From Blasia pusilla (Eukaryota; Marchantiophyta; Marchantiopsida; Blasiales): a stretch of DNA of 64,000 nucleotides. Location of the stretch: assembly GCA_050084515.1 (NCBI GenBank), contig CM114274.1, positions 21,390,001 through 21,454,000 on the forward strand, given 5' to 3'. A program made the position numbers and the translations under genes. Under the pieces are notes generated by a model. The model ran no database searches. It saw nothing but the letters and a program-made list of their open reading frames with translations, and had not been told where the DNA came from. Shown piece by piece: positions 34,600-45,840 of the stretch (the stretch's first letter is position 1; each line of letters opens with the position of its first letter).

Positions 34600-35220
34600 G
34601 TTATGGAAGTCCAGACGTGAAAAATGGCAACCCGTCGGAGTCCGACAGGTTGTGCGGCTCCGCCATCTTGGGTACGTCGCCACATGCGCGAGCAACTCGT
34701 CGGAAACCGACGGGTTGAGCGCCTCCGTCGTCTTCGGAAAAGAACGCGAGGTACCCGCGCAACCCGTCGGAGACCGACATGTTGCGCGCCTCCGCTGTAT
34801 TTGGGACGGGAATGGGACGTATCTTGGGCAATCCGTCGGAGACCGTTGGGTTGCACGCTTCCCTCATCAAGGGTTCAGAACGAGGGCTTTAGTGCAAGTC
34901 GTCAGAGTCTGGCTGGCTGCACCACAAGGTGAGGCCCTTGCGCAACCCGTTGGAGGGCGACGGGTTGCACGCCTCGCCGTCTTTGGGCAAAAAGGTGAGG
35001 CACCCGCGGAACTCGTCGGGAACAGACAATTTGCACGCCTCCGGCATCTTCGGGCAAGAAGGAGCGGTATCCAAGCAACTCGTCGGAGAGCGACGGGTTG
35101 CTCGCTTTGACAATGTTTGGCAGAAGCGTGCAACCCGTCCGATGCCGACGGGTTGCAGGCTTAAGTTAGCTTTGGGTAATTTTTGAGTTACCACGACTCC
35201 GACGGGTTCCAAGTGTGATG
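34600..35220. repeat. Central region of copy B, shortened, with palindromes
   Basis: About ten palindromes. Relative to copy A, the transposase side has lost about 250 bp including the TATA box, (ATTCTC)n leader and ATG. The deletion joins at about 35258. Confidence 0.75.
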
Positions 35221-35257
35221 CGCAACCCTCTACTTCCCAAATCCGGTAACATATTCT

Positions 35258-38200
35258 GTCTGTTCGATTTCTTCTCCAAATTGGAACCATCTTTTTATCC
35301 AAAGATGTTAGGGTGGTCGGTACGGAAGACATAATAGGTGAGACGGTCCACGAGTGACCTCAGACCGTAAAGTATGGAATCTCCTACCTCTAGCAAATGG
35401 TCAATTCAGAGTTTACGGCCTGCCCCTGAATTCGTCTGTTTCCCAAGTAGACGGTCTAGAATTTCCTAGTGCTCCGAGCTCTACGTTTGCAACTTCAAGC
35501 TCTGCAGATCCGGCTTCGACTCCAACTTCGCTCGCTCGTAACAATGTTGTTCTTCCTGAAGAGATTCCGGATGGTATCAACCTCAGTGGATCTGTCGGAC
35601 ACCAATCGGGCCCTCTGTCCGCCTACTCGTTCCTCTTGCGAGTATCAGGCAATAGTTTGCTTTCGTCTCTGGCCTTGAAAATGTTCAAGCACATTCTTGT
35701 CGCATTTGCCGCCCACGTCGATGGTAATTGCATTTTTAGTTGCCTCCACTTGCTGCTCTGCTCAAAAGAAGGATGGAGGCGCTGAAGGGTATGGACGAGA
35801 AAAGTCTAATTGTCATTGATGGTGCAGGCTTCAACGGACCAGTGCTTCAATTCCAGATGGTCCTTGGATTGTCTCCCGCCGCCAATGCGTGGGAGCCTTG
35901 GAGTGTAGAAGTCCAGCATGCTCGTATCTAGAGCGCAACGGGCGAGTCAATAAGTCGCAATTCCCTCCCAAGAATGCAGAAACTCCATACGAGGTCGGTG
36001 CCACCATACCGCCAGGAGGCCATCGATGTCCTCATTGTCAGGCATCGCCCTTTTGCATTGGAGGGTGTCCTGCATACATATTTTTCATTGTCCACGACTT
36101 GGGCTCCACGTCAGAGTATACAAGGCTGGCATTCCATGTTGGCTCCCACACTCATCCTGTGACCGATGCAATTCAAAGACACATCAAGGAGGATGTGGCG
36201 AAGAAAGTAGCCAAGGTCTACAGAAACTCTCCGGGTTCAAAGCCCGGAGTGATCAAGCTCACAACGGCATCACAAATTTGTGAACAATTGATTGGAATCC
36301 CTGGACAGAGCGAGATTACGGCGGTTGAGGAGAAACAACTCTGGGAGAATCTCGCATTTCTCGCTGATCGTGAATGCTTCCGGAATTTGCTGCGTCAAAT
36401 ACGAGTTCTGGATGGAAAGATGGCCGAAATAGATGCCATCGCCAGAATCAAGGCCAACTCCAGATTTCCATTCATTCAGAGATGGCAGTTCATGGGCCAA
36501 GGAGGCGAGGGATCCAGGGCCTATGTCTTCAAAATGTCAACCACAGGTCCGTCGAGTGGCCTCGATCTTATAGATCGAATGAGGGAAGGGGAAGATCTTT
36601 ACGGAAGTTGGGTAAGCTTTGATATTTGCTCTGAGTCTTTGAACGGATGGTTGACGATGGGTGCTCACGTTTATGACCATGTGGAGAAGGGACTCAAAAC
36701 TATATTTATCTGTGAAGTAAAGCGTAAGACGTTGGCGGTTTGAAGATGTCTTTGGTTACTCTTATTGGAGGTGGTGAAGGAAAACAAAAGGCCACCTCCG
36801 AAAATTTATGGGTTCATGGCGGACAATGCACAACCTGGGTGGATTGCTATACGGGAATTATTCTGGGGTGGAGAGGTTCAACCGGAGAGGGAAAGGTCAG
36901 ATGCTTTCCATTGGCAACAGTCTGTCACCCGGTACACCAAATCTTGCATCAAGGAGAATAAGAGGACAGAGCATGTCACTCTACTCCAACGCTGCAAGGA
37001 TAGCAAAACAAGCAAGCGAGGCCATGGAATGCCAGGAAGAACTTCATGGGTGGTGGAGGAAGCATGCGATTGAGGGAAGTACAAAGAGTTGTGCTCTTGG
37101 TTGAGTTGGTGGACTGTACGTATGAGACAATGGGGAAACTTCATGCGGCAGGTGAGTTCACTATTTTGTCTTGTCAAGCTCACGCTGAGAATTGTTTGTA
37201 AAGTTGTAGCTCAGGGTGAGAAGCGTGGGAACTATATGGATTTCAAACGGAAGAAACCAAGCAAGTTGTCGGATGCGACGGGTTGCCCGAGTGTGCAACC
37301 CGTCGGGACCCGACGGGTCACAGAGTCGTTCATGGGATGCCTCGGCCTTGCAACCCGTCCGGTTCCGACAGGTTGCAGTAGGTGGGTTTAAGGTTACAAC
37401 AAGTCGGGACCCGACGGGTCGCAGAGTCATTCATGGGATATCTCGGGCCTACAACCCGTCTGGTTCCGACAGGTCGCTTATTTCTTTGACTCCTGAGTTA
37501 TTTTCGTTCCCTTCAAACATTTCCGTCGTTGCAGGGATTGAACGTTCATGAAAATGCCCTCTGCCCCAACACAAGTGGAGCAGAAAGTGTTCATTCCTCT
37601 TGGAGGTCGTCACAAGCATGCCAACGAATTTCACTTGTGGAGGCATGCCAACAAGACCAGGCAAGAGCAATGCTACAGTCTGCGGCAGCCCATATCTTCC
37701 TCACAAAAGGGATAACAAAAGGAAAGGGGCCGTCGATCTACAAGCTCTATGTCAGGGCGGCTGTGAGATCTGGTGATGAAAAATTGTATGTCGAAGCCTT
37801 CAACCGGTGCGTAGCTGGAACTCCACTCGAGCAAGACGTACACATTGGTGGGGATATTCGTGGGCGGGTTTCAAGGCGCCCCATACTGAGATGGTGGTAG
37901 AGCGTCCAGCGAGACTCGTGGAGACCAGATAAGTATCTTGACTTGAGCGGTGAAGAGGCGAAGATCGAGAACGAATCCGGTGATTGATTTGGATAAGGAA
38001 ATTACGCCGCCCAGGTATTCGGGGATCCCGGACCCGTCCCAAATCCGTGATGGAGTTACTTCTCCAAAATCAGTGAATGTTTTATTTCAAAAGCCCTCCG
38101 TTGGTGGAAGTTCGCAACATCCTGTCACTAGGGTGGTTCAACAATATGGGATTCCGGTAATGGAGGTGGATTACAACCTAAAATGGTGGCATATATCTCG

Positions 38201-39019
38201 GAGCAACCCAAGACGTGGACCCACCTGCAGGGCAGGATCTGATGGCATTAGGAGAGCATGCAGCACTTTCCTAAATAAGAACTGTACAAGACTGGACGAC
38301 CACTGCCTAGGTTTTGGGGGCTCAAAACCTTTGATCGTTTCACGAGGACCGAGGATCAATTGAAGTACTTCTTCTGCCCAAATGAATCTTTCGCTTTCCG
38401 GAAGTCTTATCGAGCTGCCATTGGAGCTCGCGGGAATACCCCCACGATTTGGCCCATCGCCGCAGGTACGAACTGCACTCAAGACAAAGTGGACAATCTT
38501 ACAAGTGCCGGTTTCAGACTCAGAGGCGGGGAAGTTCGAGCATGTTAAGCATTACTGAGACCTTCGCATTTAAGTATTCAACCCAAGATTGATGTCAACA
38601 TGTACCCGGAGAAGGTGGATGATCTCAATCCATTATTTTTGTTTGAGTCTAGAAATGGGGTGAAGAGAAACAGAATGTGTAGACCAACGGTGGAGAGAGC
38701 AAAGCGAATTAATGCATCAGCTTGGGAGGCAAAAATGGAGATCATCGCCACGAAAGATGTCTTGAGTGGCAATGGAATAGGAAGGATATATTGGGTCAAG
38801 AACAACACTGTAAATTCAAGTGTCACAGGGGTGTTTGTGGTGCACATCTCTTGCTTTCCCACATGTTCATGTGATGACTTTGTCCAAAGAGAGACAAGTG
38901 GCAAAAGGTATTTCCCTTGTAAGCACATGTACTATGTGTTGCTGGTAGTTTTAAGAGAGTCGAAGGTAGGAGTAGGAATCCACCAACCAGTGTCCCTCAA
39001 AGAAGTTCAAGTATTTTAA
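35258..39019 (+). pseudogene. Transposase gene of copy B, lacking promoter and start
   Basis: Exon 1 about 35258-37151, intron 37152-37534, exon 2 37535-39019. The frame at 35889-36743 is the cleanest view of the middle. It has a Cys/His cluster (CRSPACSYLE, CPHCQASPFC, HVGSHTH) like the zinc-binding N-terminus of MULE transposases, a helical stretch, then the start of the catalytic region (MGAHVYDHVEKGLKTIF). The next frame (36765-37073) has YGFMADNAQPGW, probably the second catalytic Asp. Exon 2 ends with the SWIM finger CSCDDF...PCKHMYYVLL in the frame 38600-39019. Frameshifts occur near 36735 and in exon 2. Confidence 0.78.
37152..37534 (+). repeat. Transposase intron of copy B with palindromes
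   Basis: Palindromes at 37275-37475 include CAACCCGTCGGGACCCGAC types. GTGAG donor, TGCAG acceptor. Confidence 0.75.
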
Positions 39020-39443
39020 ACAAACCACTTTGAGGATGCAAAATGAGGTTTTAGATTGTACTTTAATTTTTTCTCAACCTTCACTTTGAGCTTGAACTCT
39101 ATTCAGCCCCGGGAAAATGACAGATTTTTTCCAGACCTTAGATGGAAAAAGTGACTGGTTCCACACTTATGATTCCATTGATTTTTCAGTTTTCTAAATT
39201 TTGTGCAATTTGCAGCTCGTCGGACTCAGAGGGGTTGCCAAAATATGGAAGAGGAAAAACAAATTGTGGGACTGCTTGATATATGAACAAAAAAGTGCAA
39301 AAAATTTCAAACAAAAAATTTCATCTCTTCAACCCAACAGAAACTCTCTTCAAAAAAAGTATCTATTTCGGTTGACCCTAGTTTCCTCTCTCCTCTCTCC
39401 TCTCTTCCTCTCTTCCTCTCTTCCTCTCCTCTTACCGCACCTC
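39020..39443 (+). repeat. Right flank and terminal repeat of copy B
   Basis: Non-coding. One degenerate palindrome lies at 39215-39240, then a pyrimidine-rich terminal repeat with (CTCTTCCT)n ending ACCGCACCTC. Confidence 0.82.
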
Positions 39444-39452
39444 AAAGATTCA
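39444..39452. repeat. Right target duplication of copy B
   Basis: AAAGATTCA, partner of 27738-27746. pmt exon 3 of copy C resumes directly after it. Confidence 0.9.
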
Positions 39453-41075
39453 AGGCCTCAGGCGAAATCGTCCAGGCGAGTGGGGAGAGAGGGTCAAACC
39501 AGGTCCTCCGCGAAAAAAACCCCACCAGAGTCTGAGGTCTGGGACCCCGACAAGCCGACCGCAGACTCGGGAGAAGCGGAAGCGAGAGGTGCCAGGGTTG
39601 TCCCAACGAGAATACAGTCCATCATCCTTGGGAAGACATAGAGAAAAAATGACCCGGACAAGCGTCCTCCTTCAGTTCACGAATTTACTGGATGAGCTGA
39701 AAAGTTTCAGTTCTCAAGCGTGGACACCCGCCATTGATAAATTGACAAGGCTGGGACGGAAGCTTCAACGAAATGGGCACGCTCCCTTGACGGTGAATGG
39801 AGTGGTCGAAGAGGTGGCGGTGGATCTATTGATCCCTGATCTGCCCTCGGGGTTGCGATTGTGGGACAAGAATCCATCGGAGGGGGTACCTGACTGGAAT
39901 GTTGCCCTCTCTTATGACCAAATCGCGCTCTTGTTTTCCTTTGGAGACGCTTATCTGAGTAAAGGGGCTGCTTCTTAGTTTTGATTGGAGGGAGCGAGGA
40001 CGAGCTTTTCAACCTAGAGTGCGTCAAGAGGTCGCTGAAGTGGAGGACGGTGCAATCGTGGATCATCAAGAACGAGTACCCACTCCGATCCGCAACGAGT
40101 TAGATTCGGGTAAGGCTCTATTCATGTCTCCAGATAGTATATCTCCGTTGTTTTTGTCCATGAGCAACCCGTCAGAAGGCGACAGATTGCTGGCTTAGAG
40201 CAGTCGATGCTTCGCTGAGAGCAACCCGTCGCTTTCCGATGGGTTGCATCTTTCCTAGAATCACAAGGAAAACGCCGATGTACTTGCAATCCGTTGGAAC
40301 CCGACGGGTTGCAGTTGCTGTGTTTCCAGAAAGCTGCAACCCGTGGCAAAGCGACGGGTTGCTCTCAGCCAAGCATGGGCTGCTCTAAGCCAGCAACCCG
40401 TCTCCTTCCGACGGGTTGGTCATAGACAAAAACAACACGTCGGACTCCGACAGGTTGCTCCAATGTTAGTATTTGAAAAAAGTTCTCTAGGGTCAAGCGG
40501 AGTTCTTTGGTGACGTTGCACATTATGCCAAGTTGCTGACATTCTTTCCAACGTGCTTCTTTACATATGGACCACTCCTATGTTTACTGCTTTGTTCGGC
40601 CCGAGCACAACTTCCAGGTGTTCAAGATCCAGGATCCACAGGATCCATGCTCAGATGGGTACAGCTTAGATAGTTTGTACAATTCCCCGGGGAATTTACA
40701 TGCAAGACGGTACCCCACTTCTTGGAGGAAGGGAAAAGTTGCCAGCCCTGATGAAAATGCTCATCGAGCTCTGCTCAAGGCCGGGTGATTGGTGTTCGAC
40801 TTAGTGGGACTTTTAGGGGCGAGTATCAAAGGCGCTTGGCAGATGGCAGGAACATTCTCTGCCTCGAGAGAAGGCAGGAACTGTTTGACCTTTGAAAGGA
40901 GGCAAAGGCATAATACGAAAGGCTCGTTGGGGCATACAACTCTCCACCAAAGCCGAGAGCTCCGGTTCCAGACCCACCATTGGTAGTGACACCATCGTCA
41001 CTTCCAACGATTCCGAAAACCGGGAGGGCAAGGCCGAAAGTAATATTGGAAGAGCTCTCGGATGATGACGAGTGA
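39453..41075 (+). pseudogene. pmt gene of copy C, exons 3b and 4
   Basis: Exon 3b 39453-40109 has the Lys/Arg-rich linker, a helical part (LLDELKSFSSQA), and motif IV-like VDLLIPDLPSGLRLW followed by the fold region DWNVALSYDQIALLFSF. A frameshift at about 39975 closes it. Intron 3 40110-40566 holds palindromes. Exon 4 40567-41075 starts MDHSYVYCFVRPEHN. A frameshift near 40690 disrupts it before the motif I region, where FDLVGL is still readable. The TGA at 41073 overlaps a perfect GTGAGT donor-like site. Confidence 0.78.
40110..40566 (+). repeat. pmt intron 3 of copy C with palindromes
   Basis: Six or seven palindromes at 40160-40465. The acceptor is altered (CAT ATG rather than CAG ATG), another sign of decay. 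Confidence 0.75.
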
Positions 41076-42631
41076 GTTCAAAGAACTCAAGGACCCAGCT
41101 TGACTGCAGCGTTTGGAGTAGGGAGTTATTTGATGATGAGGCAAAAGATTTCATAGAATAGATCAAATGTACAGTTCTGAGATTTTTTCGGATGTAATAA
41201 AGGAGAATTTTTTTTTGAACGATGGTGGTGCTTCTAAAAGTTTGCTGAATATCTTTTATGTCTTTTCAAATGTGATCGTCTATGTACTCCGCAGACTTCT
41301 ATTTTGCAACTCGTCAGATTTCTCCTCCTTGCAACTTTTCACTTTTTGACCACTGCACCTTTTTAACCACTTCCAGGCAACCTGTCAAATTTCGACAGGT
41401 TGCCTGATCGGACTCTTTCCTTGTTGGTCCAACTTAAGAGGTAGTCTGGCGGGCTTCTTCACTTTGGCACCTTCCCCTCAACTCGTAAAAGAAGGCGTAG
41501 GCTTCTTTTCTTCTCTCAGACGTGTTGGATTCCTACTACCTGTGGGATTGCCATCATGGTATTACCAAGGACGGAGCACATATTGATATTGGATTGCAGA
41601 GTGTACAAGATATACTGCCGAGGAAGGCGGTGGGACTCAAATCAGGTTACATGGGACCGTTATGGTGTACCTAGGGGGGCAAGGCTCTCAAATTTGCCAA
41701 CATTTTTTATCCCCGTCTACAATCGGCCAGAGGAGCCACTTGTATCCCAGGACATTCCTTTTGTACAGGAACCTAGGAGAGTTACGAGTAAATTTTTAGA
41801 TGACGAGGCTGAAGAAATCATAGACTAGGTCAAATGAACATTTCCGAGGTTCCTTCGGAGGTAATAAAGGACGAGATTTTTTCAACCGATAATGGTGTTT
41901 GTAAAAGTTTGCTGGAAAAGTTTTTTGGACTTGTGGATTGTGTTATTTTAGCTACTCGGAATTACAATTTTGCAACCCATATGATTTTGACGGGTTGCAA
42001 CTTTAAGCTTTTTTCCCATTGCAACTTTTTAACCATTTCCGTGCAAGCTGTCGGATTCCGACAGGTTGACTGCTTGAGTGATCGGACTCTTTCCCTGTGA
42101 GACCAACTTCTGACGCATTGTGGCGGGCTTCTTAACTTTTGGCTTGTTCCCCTACATTCGTCAATCCAGTTGTAGGCTTCTTTTCTTGTCTAAGATGGGC
42201 AGGATTCCTACTTCCTGTCGGATTTCCATTTGGGATTCCCAACCTGTTAGATCATTGTGGGTGTAGGGTGGAAGGAAATCACTTCTCAAAATCTTTCCTT
42301 TCCTATGGTGAGCTTTCTTACGGGTTGGGAGGGGTGCAGCTTCTCGGTTTCTCAAATTTAGGATCTAAATGAAGGGACATCAGTTCCTCTTTACTCCAGA
42401 CAGCTAACAATCTTTTGGTTCAATTATCGTCTCATGTGTTCACATTTCACAAAGTTGGTCTTGAGCAAACTCCATTCATAACCAACAGAAAGTTGGTTAT
42501 GAGGCAATTCAGGGGAGGCCATGATGCAAGCAATAATCCTTGCAAAAAGAGAGGTTGGCATTGTACCGTTGCGCATCCTGGTGGTCCTCCAACAAAAATA
42601 CCCATGGGCACTACTTATTGTAGACCGAGAC
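41076..42631 (+). pseudogene. 3' segment of pmt side, copy C
   Basis: Tail block with VWSRELFDDEAKDFIE readable at about 41112-41160, AATAAA at 41196-41201, and palindromes at 41315-41405. Then the DSYYL block 41521-41828 ending DDEAEEIID, AATAAA at 41857-41862, palindromes at 41975-42070, the second DSYYL-type block, and the unassigned frame 42415-42640 (FTFHKVGLEQTPFITNRK). It is cut at 42631 by the chromovirus. Confidence 0.55.
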
Positions 42632-43634
42632 TGTCGCGCCCCTACTCTCCTTGAACGTCAATCTTTAGTGTTGCGGAAGGGTACGTTCAGTAGGTCACGA
42701 ACTCATCGCTGATCTGCACCCAAACACACACTCTCGTTAGTCGGGTCTGGGCCAACCAGCGTTCCAACCCACCGAGTCCTCAACTCGGCGTCTCATCAAG
42801 CTCAACCTTCCTTAGTTCCTAGTTTCCAAAACATGGCAAGTCCTTCAAGACTTGGAACAGACTTCATGGTTAGTCCAGGGATCTGAAACGGCACTTGCGC
42901 GCCTAGCGATCCCAACTGTTCAACGGTCCTCCGGTGAGTTCCGAACCGAGACCCAAGTAATTGAGTCGCGGGGTGGAATCCAAGAGGGATGTCTAAAATC
43001 GCCTCAATGGATTTGGTGCAGGTTTTCCAACCCAACCCCCAAACTCGCGTTCCGTTCCATGCCCTTGAGCCGCCCCGCGGCGCCCAAAGTGGGGTTTGGG
43101 TTCCAAGCACTCTCGGAGACCTTCCTCCTTACTAGTACTTTTGGGGTTCTCCAATAACCCCTCCCCTTTGGGAAAAGAGGGTCGGGCCCTTCATTGTGGC
43201 CCTCAACCCGACTCCACGTGCAATCGTTTTTGGGTTGTATCTCAGCCGCTTCTTATGCGTTTGCAGCGATCTTTAGTGCGTTTGGACCGACTCTCCATAA
43301 GCTTTCCAACGTACCCTTATTTGTTCCAAACGCATCTTAGAGCTAAAAGTTATGGCCATAAATACAGTCGGAAACTTTCAAATGCTAGTGGCGTTCCAAA
43401 TCCGGATCTTTCCTTTGGCAACCTACTTCTTAGACTCGACTTCTTTCAAGTCTCATTCCGCGTTTGGTCCAGGTTTCTCAGTCGCGACCATAACATCTGA
43501 AATGCGACTCCTCGTTCGCGTCTCGTCTCTTGTCTCCTCTTTGAGACAACTCCAACGCGCAAACCATCTTAGCGTGAGCTTGCTTATGTTCCGATGTTTC
43601 GCTTGGCACTTGTTTGGTCATGAGGGTCGCGACA
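42632..43634 (-). repeat. 3' LTR of the chromovirus
   Basis: 1003 bp with perfect terminal inverted ends TGTCGCG ... CGCGACA. Only one LTR is present in the window. No ORF of note. Confidence 0.88.
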
Positions 43635-43648
43635 CTCACCCCTCTTTT
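43635..43648 (-). other. Polypurine tract of the chromovirus
   Basis: AAAAGAGGGGTGAG on the minus strand, directly adjoining the LTR start. Confidence 0.85.
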
Positions 43649-44324
43649 AGAGGTTGATGCCCTCATCAAAGCAAACCTTTGTTATGTCAAGTCTCCTGGG
43701 CAGCCTACCCCTTGACATTGAATTGCGTTCTGGTGGCTAACCCGCAATTCCTCTTAGTCTCTAGTTGTTGTTTTGCCCCACTTAGAATTATTAGCCTCTC
43801 CTCTTCGATAAGCCTGAACTAGTTCCAAGGAACTAACCTATCAAATAAGCTAACTAAGTGTGCAACCTTAGACTCTTCTGACTCATTCCTGTAAACATCA
43901 CACCTGTTTACCTGGTCCACAAATCGTACTACTATTGGGTCGCTCTCGTATTCGACTTAGGCGCGTCACTAAGTTTACTTATGTAGCCTCAAGTAAGATC
44001 ACCCCAAGCCCCAAGACAGACTTCCTCTGCCCCGCCGATGCTAGGGCGAGCCCGAGTGTAATCCAACACAAGGTCCTATTCTAGGTGCTTATCCACATAC
44101 GAGATCTCACCTCAAATACTCCTTGTCTGTCCTCTTGTCATACATCCTAAGCCTATGATGAACGACTCATATCCATGCACTACCATAACAAATTGCAATT
44201 AACTCTGGCACCGAATCTCCAAATCCATACACTCCTTTATTGCAACACTAGCATATTCTAGTTACAACGGCCTTCGGCCCAAGATTCCACTGGTTACAAG
44301 TCATGTCTCTAGCTTCTCCTCGTA
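43649..44324 (-). other. 3' untranslated region of the chromovirus
   Basis: No sustained ORF on either strand between the chromodomain stop and the polypurine tract. No recognisable motif was seen. Confidence 0.6.
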
Positions 44325-45044
44325 CTAACATATATGCTTCGCTTGTGTTCGCTTGAAGTCGTGCAACAAGTCTTGCGCGTGTTCCAAATCCGCCTCCGCA
44401 ATCCAAGTCGCCTCCTTCACATGGTAGCCCTTCCATTTTACCAAGTATTCATACTTGTTGGCCCGACGCCTCGAACGTAAGATGGTCTCCACCTCAAACT
44501 CCGGCTCTTCATTTACGATGACCGGGTGTGGTCTCACCACCTGTCTCCGCGCAAAACGTCCATTATCTTGAAGAAATTTCTTCAACAATGACACATGAAA
44601 GGTCGGGTGAATCTTGAACTCGTCCGGAAGCCTCAACGTATACACATCCTCAAACGGGTTTGCCATAATCACATACGGTCCAGCATACTTGGCAGACAGC
44701 TTCGCAGACAACTCTTTCGGAAGAGTGAGGTTCTTTACACTCAACCACACTTGTTCTCCAACTTGGAATCGTACTTGGCGCCGACTCTTGTTAGCATGCT
44801 TAACGTACCTCATTTGAGCCTTAGCAAGACTTTGCCTCGCACGCTCTTTCCGTTCTCGCATCTCTACCAACAAACCTTCTGCCGTCGCTTGTCGTGTTCG
44901 TGCCAATGTAGTACCCTTCGAAAGGGCTAGATCAAGAGGCCCTTCTGGCTCTCGTCCATTTTCCAGGAGAAACGGAGATTCTCGATTGCGAAATCTTGTT
45001 CGAGTTGTAGCAAGATACTCCGCCATGCTCACCACTTGACCCAA
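44325..45044 (-). pseudogene. Integrase C-terminus with chromodomain
   Basis: 239 open codons. The first part is the end of the integrase catalytic region and a basic helical segment. The GPY/F module (LSAKYAGPYVI, VYTLRLPDEFKIHPTFHVS) follows, then a classical chromodomain near the end (EFEVETILRSR, YLVKWKGY, ATWIAEADL) with the aromatic residues expected for binding methylated histone tails. This region targets chromovirus integration to heterochromatin in studied families. The reading frame here is intact, but upstream integrase frames are broken, so no full-length polyprotein can be made. Confidence 0.9.
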
Positions 45045-45049
45045 TCGCG

Positions 45050-45640
45050 TTGATCAAGACGACATAATTCCTTAAATCTTGATTCACGATAGAGTTAACC
45101 TTTTCGATCTGTCCATCCGTGCGTGGGTGGAAAGCCGTACTAAAACTCAGCTTGGTCTTAAACCTTTCGAACAAGTGCTTCGAAAGCATGGTAAACTTTG
45201 ATCCCGATCGAAACAATGCTCCTCGGCAAACCATGAGCACGCCACCAGCTATCGAGGAATAGTTGCGCCATCGTATAAGCCGTTGCAGAATCCACCGTCG
45301 GCACGAATCTCGCCAACTTGCTAAACCGATCAACAATCACAAGTATAGCATTGTATCCCTAAGATTCCGGAAGACTCGTGATGAAATCCATACTCACACT
45401 TTGCAAGGGTCTTCGGGATCGGCAAGCGTGTATGACAAGCCCCTGTTTCTTATCATAAGAGACTCTATTCGCAGCAGTCACACAGTCTTCACATATTGAG
45501 CGACATCCTCTTTCATGTTGGGCCAAAAAGAACCGCTTCGATGAGCGGCTAGCGTAGATTTCTCTCCTTTATGTCTCGCCAAGGGCCCGTCGTGACACTC
45601 CGCTAACACCTTGGTTCGCATCCTGCCTTGCCCTACATAG
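45050..45640 (-). pseudogene. Integrase zinc finger and core (frameshifted)
   Basis: Read right to left: AECHDGPLARHKG and the following zinc-finger region near 45600-45470, then VDRFSKLARFVP and the first catalytic block near 45340-45280. After a frameshift come FERFKTKLSFSTAFHPRTDGQIEKVN near 45180-45100, containing the Glu block. At least three frame breaks are present. The stretch 45640-45840 links to RNase H and holds no open frame. Confidence 0.8.
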
Positions 45641-45840
45641 ATCCCTACTGTTTGAACTGAGTAAACCGTGCCTCAAACTTATGTTGGCCACCTTCTCACC
45701 CCCGCTTCAACTTCCTCAAGTACTCCTGGCTTGAGCATCCTTCATATATCCTTCACTTAATCCTTCTTTCCAGATCTGTTTCTTTAGGGAACATTGCTCT
45801 CAAGACTGTGTCGTCGATGGCATGTGTTCCTCCTTGCGAC

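Larger units (their letters stand above)
27747..39443. mobile_element. PM-MULE copy B, complete tip to tip (11,697 bp)
   Basis: Left tip GGGGGCTGGTATTC, right tip reading inward GAGGTGCGGTAAGAG. Aligned, the tips share about 7 of the first 11 bases, then GTAAGAG and a purine-rich GAGAGGAAGAGAGG stretch. It is flanked by a 9-bp target duplication. It carries pmt (minus) and transposase (plus) with the same divergent plan as A, C and D, and no foreign insertion. It defines the element. Both genes are mutated, so it probably moved using proteins from another copy or decayed afterwards. Confidence 0.88.
23149..42631. mobile_element. PM-MULE copy C, split by copy B and cut at both ends
   Basis: Orientation is opposite to A and B: transposase minus at the left (truncated at 23149), centre at 23640-24240, pmt plus from 24454. 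Copy B (27747-39443) sits inside pmt exon 3, and copy C resumes at 39444 and continues to 42631, where a chromovirus LTR starts. Both tips are missing. It is older than copy B because B is inserted in it. Confidence 0.85.

Noticed and set aside
34600-35220. Bacterial REP/BIME or integron attC sites
   Set aside because: The surrounding genes have spliceosomal introns, TATA boxes and plant retroelements; nothing bacterial in organisation.
42415-42654. A host gene (FTFHKVGLEQTPFITNRK frame)
   Set aside because: It is present at the same place in copies A, B and C of the transposon, so it is part of the element; no domain recognised.
44248-44436. ORF overlapping the chromodomain in another frame
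   Set aside because: Shadow of the chromodomain frame, no conserved motif.
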